Shown: positions 1 through 5,481 of the stretch, in pieces
Numbering within the stretch: the stretch's first letter is position 1
How the letters are laid out: each line of letters opens with the position of its first letter
Assembly: GCA_009618505.1 (NCBI GenBank)
Contig: WJOQ01000295.1
Coordinates: 1 to 5,481, forward strand
DNA from: Clostridia bacterium
GTDB taxonomy: Bacteria; Aerophobota; Aerophobia; Aerophobales; AE-B3A
Length of the DNA stretch: 5,481 bases
Reading direction: 5' to 3'
Made by a program: the position numbers and the translations under genes
The notes under the pieces: generated by a model
The model's database searches: none
Told to the model about the DNA's origin: nothing
The model's input: only the letters and a program-made list of their open reading frames with translations

Positions 1-50
1 TCAATGACCCCATTTAGCATGTCGATAACCAGCAACGCTGATTTGGGCAT
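1..50 (-). CDS. Isochorismatase-family cysteine hydrolase, N-terminal fragment cut by window edge
   Basis: Only the first 16 codons plus two bases are in the window. They read MPKSALLVIDMLNGVI followed by Asp or Glu. The pattern ALLVIDM-x-N a few residues after the start Met is the usual opening of isochorismatase/nicotinamidase-like hydrolases. In that family the Asp of VIDM (here residue 10) is the first member of the Asp-Lys-Cys catalytic triad. Most members have Asp after the Asn; this one has Gly. The ATG at 50 is preferred because the motif normally starts within a few residues of the N-terminus and an in-frame stop (81-83) lies a short way upstream. The Shine-Dalgarno is weak. The gene starts 70 bp after the MalG-type permease stop, on the same strand and with no clear terminator between, so it may be co-transcribed. 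Its substrate and any link to sugar use are unknown. The assignment rests on one short motif. Confidence 0.66.
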   Translation of the reverse strand, partial: MPKSALLVIDMLNGVI

Positions 51-120
51 TAAGTTTTCAATATCTATCCCACATCGAATTTATTTTCCAAAGATCAAAA
101 GATTTCATATAAAATTTGTC

Positions 121-999
121 TTAACCTTTCAGCCCTGTCATTATAACGCCTCGAATGAAATACTTTTGGGCAAAGAAAAACAGAACCAATAAAGGGGTAG
201 TTACTATAATTGTCACCGCCATTATCAATTCTGTTCTGTAACCTCCATAGTGACTTTGAAAGGAGGCTAAGCCGAGAGTTAAGGTATACTTTGCTGCACT
301 ATTTAAGTAAATCAAAGGAGCCATAAAGTCATTCCACGTTCCCATAACGGAAAGAATCGCTACAGTAATTAAAGCCGGTTTAACAAGCGGTAACATTATC
401 TTCCAGTATATACCGAAAGGGCCGCACCCATCAATCTTAGCTGCATCTATGAGGCTATGTGGGATGGACAAGAAAAACTGTCTTAACAGAAAAATAAAAA
501 AGGCATTACCAAAAAAAGCTGGAACAATTAAAGGTTTGAAAGTATCTATCCATCCTAACTGCCGGAAAAGACTATACAAAGGAACCATGAGTACTGCATA
601 GGGAATCATCATTGTACTCAGTACCAGTATAAATAAAAAATTGCGACCAGGTGCTTTGAGACAGGCAAAAGCATAGGCAACAAAAGAACTAGAAAGCAAA
701 GTCCCTATCAATACACTAAAGGTAATGAGAGTCGAGTTCTTAAGATAAATAATGAAAGGAGCATAATTCCATCCCTCAATATAATTTTTCAATACTATAG
801 GATTGGGAATCCATTGGGGAGGAAATTTATAAACATTACCAAATTTAGTTAGGGAGGTAGATAACGTCCAAATAAAAGGAATCAACATTATTATAGCTAT
901 TAAATATAAGGGGCCTATTGAGAGAAAATGGGTTCCTATTTTCTTGGTTGCTTCCCTTAATCTTTGTTTCCCCATGCTATAATTATTCTTCTGTTGCAT
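121..999 (-). CDS. Carbohydrate ABC transporter permease, MalG type
   Basis: This is an inner-membrane permease that would pair with the upstream MalF-type protein to form the channel of a CUT1-type sugar importer. At 292 residues it has the normal MalG-family length. After a basic cytoplasmic N-terminus, about six hydrophobic segments are visible, near residues 29-50, 87-112, 120-142, 154-177, 208-228 and 257-279. The ATPase-docking EAA loop is clear at about 184-205: DAAKIDG followed by IMLPL, with Asp190, Gly191 and Pro204 in the conserved spots. Cys192 sits where Ala is common. The protein ends in the GVIMTGLKG tail typical of MalG relatives. The start at 999 is chosen over Met9 (975) because AAGGTGG lies 7 nt upstream of it. 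The first 17 bp overlap the end of the MalF-type gene in another frame, which suggests translational coupling. The transported sugar cannot be inferred. Confidence 0.96.
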   Translation of the reverse strand: MQQKNNYSMGKQRLREATKKIGTHFLSIGPLYLIAIIMLIPFIWTLSTSLTKFGNVYKFPPQWIPNPIVLKNYIEGWNYAPFIIYLKNSTLITFSVLIGTLLSSSFVAYAFACLKAPGRNFLFILVLSTMMIPYAVLMVPLYSLFRQLGWIDTFKPLIVPAFFGNAFFIFLLRQFFLSIPHSLIDAAKIDGCGPFGIYWKIMLPLVKPALITVAILSVMGTWNDFMAPLIYLNSAAKYTLTLGLASFQSHYGGYRTELIMAVTIIVTTPLLVLFFFAQKYFIRGVIMTGLKG

Positions 1000-1894
1000 A
1001 ATAAACCCACCTTCTAGATAGTCGAAATTGTATAAAAGTAAGTACTAAAAGAATACCGAAGAGCACCCACGCTAGAGTAGCAGCGTACCCTAGTTTAAAA
1101 TAATTAAAAGCGGTTCTATACAAATAAAGTACATAAAAGAGGGTGGAGAAAACTGGTCCTCCACCTGTCATAATGAATGCTTGGGTAAAAACTTGAAATG
1201 ACCAAATAGTACTAATAACTACATTAAAGAATATGCTAGGAGTTATCAAGGGGAGAGTTATTTTCCAAAACTTGGACCATCTATTAGCTCCATCAATTTC
1301 TGCCGCTTCATAAAGTTGGTTGGGGATGTTCTGAAGTCCAGCTAGATATATTAGCATGGGGATCCCTACTGTCCAAAGACTCATAATTATCAGTGCTGGC
1401 TTAGCCCATACCTCACTGGCTAACCAACTTATTCGAGGTACTCCAAGCATTCCTAGGAAATAGTTGACTATTCCAAAATTAGGGTGAAACATCCATATCC
1501 ATAGAACTGCTAAAGAAACTCCAGAAATTACCGAAGGGAGATAATAGATTGTTCTGAATAGGGCGCGCAATTTTACCTTTTGATTAAGAAGAGTAGCTAA
1601 TATTAAAGCCCAGACTTGGCCCAATGTGACAACAAAAATAGTATAAAAGACGGTATTGTACATACTTAGCCAAAACAGAGGATCATCTTTCAAGTGTACG
1701 TAGTTCTTAAATCCTATAAATTTGGCTGGGGTTAACATGTCCCATTCCTGAAAACTTAAAGCAAACGAAAAGATTAAAGGTCCAAAACCAAAAATTAAGA
1801 ATCCTATGATCCAGGGAGAAATAAATAAATAAAAACTAAAGGTTTCTTGTCGTCTTAACTTAACAAACCCAGGTTTTCTCTTTTCTTTATGCAT
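983..1894 (-). CDS. Carbohydrate ABC transporter permease, MalF type
   Basis: This is the other membrane subunit of the sugar importer. At 303 residues it matches the shorter MalF/UgpA-like permeases and lacks the extra periplasmic domain of E. coli MalF. The N-terminus is very basic (HKEKRKPGFVKLRR). It is followed by about six membrane segments near residues 20-47, 79-104, 114-136, 164-187, 218-240 and 269-290. The EAA loop is textbook: YEAAEIDGANRWSKFWKITL at about 195-214, then PLI. The motif MTGGGP at 242-247 is also characteristic of the family. The ATG at 1894 is the only normal start codon downstream of the in-frame TAG, but its Shine-Dalgarno is poor (only a GGGA). It follows the binding-protein gene by 81 bp containing a stem-loop and overlaps the MalG-type gene by 17 bp. 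This arrangement would allow far less permease than binding protein to be made. Confidence 0.96.
   Translation of the reverse strand: MHKEKRKPGFVKLRRQETFSFYLFISPWIIGFLIFGFGPLIFSFALSFQEWDMLTPAKFIGFKNYVHLKDDPLFWLSMYNTVFYTIFVVTLGQVWALILATLLNQKVKLRALFRTIYYLPSVISGVSLAVLWIWMFHPNFGIVNYFLGMLGVPRISWLASEVWAKPALIIMSLWTVGIPMLIYLAGLQNIPNQLYEAAEIDGANRWSKFWKITLPLITPSIFFNVVISTIWSFQVFTQAFIMTGGGPVFSTLFYVLYLYRTAFNYFKLGYAATLAWVLFGILLVLTFIQFRLSRRWVYYATEE
1007..1013 (-). promoter_or_regulatory. Ribosome binding site of the MalG-type gene, inside the MalF-type gene
   Basis: AAGGTGG on the minus strand lies 7 nt before the ATG at 999, within the last codons of the MalF-type gene. It supports the 17-bp-overlap start over the later Met at codon 9, which has only a weak purine-rich stretch before it. 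Confidence 0.75.
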
Positions 1895-1911
1895 TGCTAT
1901 AATTCCCGGAA

Positions 1912-1954
1912 AGCCGTTGCTGAGAGAAATAAAAGATCCTTCCCAACAACGGCT
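1912..1954 (-). promoter_or_regulatory. Stem-loop between binding-protein and MalF-type genes
   Basis: Read on the minus strand, AGCCGTTGTTG (1954-1944) pairs with CAGCAACGGCT (1922-1912). This gives an 11-bp stem with one G-U pair and a 21-nt loop. It starts about 20 nt after the binding-protein stop. Only three T residues follow, so complete termination is unlikely. In many sugar-import operons a stem-loop at this position stabilises the binding-protein mRNA or lets only part of transcription continue, so that binding protein outnumbers permease. That role is inferred here from position. Confidence 0.65.
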
Positions 1955-1975
1955 CTATAATCTCCTGTAGGTAAG

Positions 1976-3256
1976 TTAGAATCCTTTCTTTAACAGCTCA
2001 TCAATCTTAGGTGTAACCAACTCGCAGACTTCTTTTGCTGTTGCTACACCAAGCAAGACTCTATCCATTTCTGGGAGAATAGTTTCGCTGATTTCTTTCC
2101 ACTGCACAACTTGTGGAACAAAGGAGCGTGCAAACTCTGAAGCTTCCAAAAATACCTCCCTATGTGCTGGAGGCGGTGGGGTCGCTAAGAAAAGATCGTA
2201 AGCGACTAATTTTCGGACAGGTACTCTACCAGTTTCAGCATATACCTCTTGGGCTTCTTTCTTCGCTAGCCAGCTACAATATTCGTACGCTTCTTGAGGG
2301 TATTCAGTAGACTTAAGAACAAAATTACCATCCGTAGCAGATACGATAGCTCTCTTCTTGGCTATAGGAGGATGGAGAACATCCCAATCGAGATCCGGAT
2401 TCGAGACCATCCAAGGTCTGTCCCAAGGTCCACTGCCATAGAAGGCTACTCTTTGACTGAGGAACATCTGCCATTCTCCTGAGCCTCCCATTTCAGCTAC
2501 GCTCGCCGCTATACGATATTTGTTAGTCAAATCTGCCCAGAATTGAAGACCTTCGATTGCTTCTGGAGTATTAAGCGTGCATTCAGTTAGAGATTCATTG
2601 AAGATATCTCCTTCGAAGCGCAATATCCACTCATACCATCTCGCGACCCAGTTGTTGCTACCAATAGCCCATTGATCAACCGTTCCATCTCCATCGGTAT
2701 CCTTAGTCAGTTTTTTGCCTATTTCCAAGAAATCATCAATCGTCCAAAAAGGGTCAGGGCGCGCCAATCCAGCCTCAGTAAGCATCTTTTTATTGTAGGC
2801 AAAGGGTATAGCTCCCCAGGTATATGGGACACCGTATATCTTACCTTTGTAAGTAACTATATCTAGTACAGAGGGAAATATATCCTCTGTCCTCATTTCA
2901 TTATCCTTTTGTATATAAGGCTCAAGAGCCAAAAGGACATCTCTACCTACAAAAGCAGGAAACACCCCGTCGTTCCACCAAGCCACATCAGGAGGTGCTC
3001 CTCCAGCAATCATAACGAGCAACTTTGACTCGTAAGCTTCTCCAAATGCATTTGTGAGTTCTATCTTAACATTAGGATAAGCCGATTCAAACATTCTTGC
3101 TAATTGTTCGTCGCATGCGAAACGCTCTGCATCTATACACACTATAACTTGTAAGGTTACTCGCTCGGCAGCGTTACCAACAAATCCTAGGAATAACACC
3201 ATCGTCGCAAGCAAAAATGTACTTACTAACCAGACTAACCATTTTCTTTTAAACAC
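1976..3256 (-). CDS. Sugar ABC transporter substrate-binding protein, family 1
   Basis: This 426-residue protein has the usual length and layout of family 1 extracellular solute-binding proteins (the MalE-like Venus-flytrap fold). It would capture a sugar or oligosaccharide outside the inner membrane and hand it to the MalF/MalG-type permeases. Residues 1-30 form a Sec signal peptide: KRK, then a long hydrophobic stretch, ending near Asn28-Ala-Ala. There is no lipobox cysteine, so the mature protein is probably soluble in a periplasm. Family landmarks include IAGGAPPDV at 83-91, KIYGVPYTWG at 139-148 and a DTDGDGTVDQW loop at 186-196, which resembles the Asp-rich, possibly calcium-binding loop of many relatives. 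Aromatic residues that could stack on sugar rings are plentiful, for example Trp93, Trp94, Trp203 and Trp207. Cys40 and Cys48 lie in the mature N-terminus and are unusual for the family. The GTG start at 3256 has AAGGAGG 6 nt upstream and no alternative start before an in-frame TAA (3281-3283). The specific ligand is unknown. Confidence 0.95.
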   Translation of the reverse strand: MFKRKWLVWLVSTFLLATMVLFLGFVGNAAERVTLQVIVCIDAERFACDEQLARMFESAYPNVKIELTNAFGEAYESKLLVMIAGGAPPDVAWWNDGVFPAFVGRDVLLALEPYIQKDNEMRTEDIFPSVLDIVTYKGKIYGVPYTWGAIPFAYNKKMLTEAGLARPDPFWTIDDFLEIGKKLTKDTDGDGTVDQWAIGSNNWVARWYEWILRFEGDIFNESLTECTLNTPEAIEGLQFWADLTNKYRIAASVAEMGGSGEWQMFLSQRVAFYGSGPWDRPWMVSNPDLDWDVLHPPIAKKRAIVSATDGNFVLKSTEYPQEAYEYCSWLAKKEAQEVYAETGRVPVRKLVAYDLFLATPPPPAHREVFLEASEFARSFVPQVVQWKEISETILPEMDRVLLGVATAKEVCELVTPKIDELLKKGF

Positions 3257-3262
3257 TTCAAA

Positions 3263-3269
3263 CCTCCTT
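3263..3269 (-). promoter_or_regulatory. Ribosome binding site of the binding-protein gene (decides a GTG start)
   Basis: The minus strand reads AAGGAGG, a spacer of 6 nt, then GTG at 3256. The site is strong and supports GTG as the start. No ATG, GTG or TTG occurs in frame between it and the upstream TAA at 3281-3283. Confidence 0.9.
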
Positions 3270-3294
3270 GTAGATTTGATTTATTCTTTTTCTT

Positions 3295-3348
3295 AGCTAA
3301 TAGGCCTATTTATTCACCTCTCACCTCCCCTAGGCCTTGTTTTTAGCT
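3295..3348 (-). promoter_or_regulatory. Imperfect dyad in the leader of the binding-protein gene
   Basis: The 122-bp gap between the hydrolase stop and the binding-protein start contains an inverted repeat in two blocks. AGCTAA (3295-3300) is complementary to TTAGCT (3343-3348), and AGGCCTA (3302-3308) to TAGGCCT (3331-3337). The blocks are separated by a 1 x 5 nt internal loop, and a 22-nt apical loop spans 3309-3330. The left arm also sits in a perfect 12-bp DNA palindrome, AATAGGCCTATT (3299-3310). No run of T follows on the minus strand, so it is not a standard intrinsic terminator. It could be an RNA stem that protects or insulates the binding-protein mRNA, or a pair of AGGCCT-centred operator half-sites. 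Neither role is shown. Confidence 0.45.
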
Positions 3349-3378
3349 CTTTTCTTTATTAAAGATCGAGTTTCTTCA

Positions 3379-5442
3379 CTAATTATATGACCCAACCACC
3401 TCAACAAGGGTATGGATACAAACCTCAGGAACAACGAAAGTTACCCATTCGCCTTTTCGCTTCCAGTTAAGTTCTACACCTTCCGGAACCAAACAGACTC
3501 TTCTCACTTTTTCTTTTCTTCTAATCTTTACCTCAACGTTTCTCACAGGTATAGCATTTTGAATAAATGCTCGCTCTGTTTCTGTCTTTTGTAGAATTAC
3601 ATTAACCATGTGGACAATATTTGTTTTTCCCTTTTGAGTTAAATTAACTTCTACGTTCATCGGAGCTTTCACTTTCAGTACTTTAAAAGGGTTTACTTTA
3701 TCTACAGTATTAAGAATAATATTTCTCAACCAAGGGTCATTTCGTCGCCAATAGTCCTTACCAATAGCAAAAGCAAGATATATAGCTCGTCCTTTACCAA
3801 ATCTATTCTCTATAATACAAGGTAAATTTGTGCTTTTTCCAGGAGGTGCATAGCGTGCTTTAACATTTTTAAATGGATATCTTATTTTAGCTAATGTATT
3901 TACCTTGCTCCTTGGGATTATTCCTAATGGAGGAACCTTTAGCAGGATTGGCATGTGCGGACACCCCTTACTAATTTCCTCATCTAACAAATCTATGAAA
4001 AAATATTTATATGAGAGATCAATTTCTCTTATCCCAGATATACCTAAAATATCGCTCAGTCCAAAAATTGGTAATTGGTTTCCCTTAAGATTGTAAAAAG
4101 AACTAGCACCTGTAACTATAAGACTGCCTCCTTCTTTTACAAAAGACCTAATTTTATCTACTGTAATTTCTGACAAGCAGATTTGGTCAGGAATAATTAA
4201 GACACAGTATTCATCCAATTGTTCTAAGTTCTCTTCGCTAATAATATCAAATTGTTGATGACCTTCTAAGAGCGCCTTATGGAATCCCCAAACGCCGTAG
4301 TTGTAATAGCGGAAATACCCCTTGTGAAAATCCAGACCTACTACTTCCGCAGCTTTTGTGGAACTGAAAGAGTTAAGAATTACTATATTCTTTACTTTAC
4401 TAAATCCCTTTAACCATGGTTCTTTTTGTTCAAGTTCTTGATAAACCTCTCCAATTACTCTATACGCCTCCTTTTCCAATGTTCCGTTTGGATAGGTCTG
4501 ATCTCCTATGCTGGGCACACACCCGTTAGAGACAATGGTAGCAATTTCAGTTTTTAATGTAATACTTTCCTTAAGATTCCAAGAACCCCAACCATCAGTA
4601 AATCGGCTAGTAACAATTTCACTTTCTTTCTTCTGGCTGGATGAAAATTTAGCTTTAAGACTTTGAGAAATATACAAAGGAGCATGGCACTCGTTGGTTA
4701 GGAATCCAACTTTTTCTATAAGTTCGGGGTAGGGATGCGCAATACTTCCCGAATTATTATAGCTTATAAGAAGACGAGGATTAATTTTATGGATTCGATT
4801 TATTATCCGGGTATAAAAGCTATTTTTCAGACTGTCTCTGAATTCTATCATTTTCAAGCGCAGTTTAGGTGGCGCCATTTCATGAGGTTGCATCTTTTCT
4901 CTGTAACGGTCGAAAAAAAGCTTGCCACATCTAGGACAAAAACAATGGACCCACGGAGGATCCTCCTCAGCCCAATCCAACCAAAGACCATCTATCTCAT
5001 AATTTTCAACAATTTCAACCAACATATCCAGAACATAATCATTGTATCCGCTATTAATACAACACCACTTAAATCCGCCAGCAGAGTATGGGGTACCGTC
5101 AAATTGTTTGACTTCCCAATCCGGATGTTCTTTTACAGCTAAAATATCCCAAGCTACACTATAATAAGCAATAACTATGATGTCATTCTCATGACCCTCT
5201 TTACAAATTTCTTTTAAAAAGTCAATGGAAGTAACTGCTTTAGGATGCTTACTTCCTATTTTAGTATCATAGTAGGCATAACCAAAACTGTCTTTAGCAA
5301 AGAAGACCCCTGCATTAATATAAGCTTTAACTAGTGTTCTTACAAATTCTTTTGCATCAAAATTTTTCAATACATCATTTAAATACGGTGAGTTATGGAA
5401 ATCCATATGAACCTTCCGCAATCTAATATTAAACCAATCCAT
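3379..5442 (-). CDS. GHL6-like glycoside hydrolase with beta-galactosidase-trimerisation-like domain
   Basis: This 687-residue protein has no signal peptide and should act in the cytoplasm, probably on the sugar brought in by the downstream ABC transporter. Residues about 5-340 look like a TIM-barrel of the hypothetical glycosyl hydrolase 6 (GHL6) type. The opening LRKVHMDFHNSP (8-19), the FFAKDSFGYAYY segment, CCINSGYNDYV (127-137), IDGLWLDW (150-157) and NECHAPLY (250-257) are the landmarks. Candidate catalytic carboxylates are Asp151, Asp156, Glu159/160 and Glu251; the sequence alone does not settle which. Cys127 or Cys128 with Cys167, Cys169 and Cys172 resembles the zinc cluster of GH42 beta-galactosidases. 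Residues about 348-580 fit the glutamine-amidotransferase-like trimerisation domain (VRSFVKEGG-type segment at 430-440, RFGKGRAIYLAF at 547-558). The last ~100 residues look like a small beta domain. The ATG has AGGAGG 7 nt upstream. Relatives are often labelled loosely as alpha-L-fucosidase or beta-galactosidase; the true substrate is not known. Confidence 0.85.
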   Translation of the reverse strand: MDWFNIRLRKVHMDFHNSPYLNDVLKNFDAKEFVRTLVKAYINAGVFFAKDSFGYAYYDTKIGSKHPKAVTSIDFLKEICKEGHENDIIVIAYYSVAWDILAVKEHPDWEVKQFDGTPYSAGGFKWCCINSGYNDYVLDMLVEIVENYEIDGLWLDWAEEDPPWVHCFCPRCGKLFFDRYREKMQPHEMAPPKLRLKMIEFRDSLKNSFYTRIINRIHKINPRLLISYNNSGSIAHPYPELIEKVGFLTNECHAPLYISQSLKAKFSSSQKKESEIVTSRFTDGWGSWNLKESITLKTEIATIVSNGCVPSIGDQTYPNGTLEKEAYRVIGEVYQELEQKEPWLKGFSKVKNIVILNSFSSTKAAEVVGLDFHKGYFRYYNYGVWGFHKALLEGHQQFDIISEENLEQLDEYCVLIIPDQICLSEITVDKIRSFVKEGGSLIVTGASSFYNLKGNQLPIFGLSDILGISGIREIDLSYKYFFIDLLDEEISKGCPHMPILLKVPPLGIIPRSKVNTLAKIRYPFKNVKARYAPPGKSTNLPCIIENRFGKGRAIYLAFAIGKDYWRRNDPWLRNIILNTVDKVNPFKVLKVKAPMNVEVNLTQKGKTNIVHMVNVILQKTETERAFIQNAIPVRNVEVKIRRKEKVRRVCLVPEGVELNWKRKGEWVTFVVPEVCIHTLVEVVGSYN

Positions 5443-5449
5443 AATCCTT

Positions 5450-5455
5450 CCTCCT
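5450..5455 (-). promoter_or_regulatory. Ribosome binding site of the GHL6-like hydrolase
   Basis: The minus strand reads AGGAGG, then 7 nt, then ATG at 5442. The match to the Shine-Dalgarno consensus is perfect and fixes the start of the hydrolase, since the frame stays open to the window edge. Only 26 bp lie upstream of it in the window, so the promoter cannot be seen. Confidence 0.88.
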
Positions 5456-5481
5456 ATTTGAGGTAGTTTAAGAGACTTTAT

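Noticed and set aside
51..120. Terminator or promoter between the MalG-type gene and the left-edge gene
   Set aside because: The gap is AT-rich but shows only very short, weak inverted repeats and no convincing -35/-10 pair.
4..192. 62-codon plus-strand frame at the left edge
   Set aside because: It is antisense to the isochorismatase-like start and the MalG-type C-terminus, and its sequence shows no family motif.
1898..1903. TATAAT on the plus strand as a promoter -10 box
   Set aside because: It faces away from all supported genes and has no convincing -35 partner or plus-strand gene downstream.
2113..2866. Several 60-65-codon plus-strand frames opposite the binding-protein gene
   Set aside because: All are antisense to a well-supported gene and look like chance open frames.
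3293..3348. Intrinsic terminator for the hydrolase gene
   Set aside because: The stem is imperfect with a large loop and is followed on the minus strand by A-rich sequence, not a T-tract.
4735..5142. 135-codon open frame on the plus strand
   Set aside because: It lies wholly antisense to the hydrolase gene, whose own frame shows strong family motifs there. The translated product has no recognisable domain.
1..5481. tRNA, rRNA, CRISPR array, insertion sequence or long repeats
   Set aside because: No cloverleaf-like conserved arms, evenly spaced repeats, transposase motifs or long terminal inverted repeats were seen on reading the window.

Overview
The window holds one carbohydrate-uptake-and-hydrolysis cluster, and every supported gene is on the minus strand. 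In transcription order (right to left) these are: a cytoplasmic GHL6-like glycoside hydrolase with a beta-galactosidase-trimerisation-like domain (5442-3379); a family 1 sugar-binding protein with a GTG start (3256-1976); a MalF-type permease (1894-983); a MalG-type permease (999-121); and, cut by the left edge, the first 16 codons of what looks like an isochorismatase-family cysteine hydrolase (50-1). No RNA gene, mobile element, CRISPR array or long repeat was seen.

The likely logic is as follows. The secreted binding protein captures a sugar or short oligosaccharide, and the two permeases carry it across the inner membrane. The hydrolase has no signal peptide and would cleave the imported sugar inside the cell. 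No ATPase gene is present, so an ATPase encoded elsewhere, perhaps shared (MsmK/UgpC type), probably powers the importer. No regulator gene is visible. The substrate cannot be read from the sequence.

The spacing suggests tuned expression. The hydrolase, the binding protein and MalG all have good Shine-Dalgarno sequences. MalF has a weak one and lies behind a stem-loop of about 11 bp just after the binding-protein gene. MalG overlaps MalF by 17 bp. A second, imperfect dyad built on AGGCCT motifs lies in the 122-bp leader between the hydrolase and the binding protein.

The DNA is AT-rich by eye. The binding protein has a Sec-type signal peptide without a lipobox cysteine, which fits a diderm with a periplasm better than a typical Gram-positive, where such proteins are usually lipoproteins. 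An anaerobic, possibly thermophilic diderm (for example Thermotogota-, Dictyoglomota- or Atribacterota-like) would fit, but this is a weak inference.

The gene content is a recognisable type of accessory sugar locus, not a clearly new system. The most open points are the uncharacterised hydrolase chemistry and its possible zinc site, the substrate, and the two intergenic structures.
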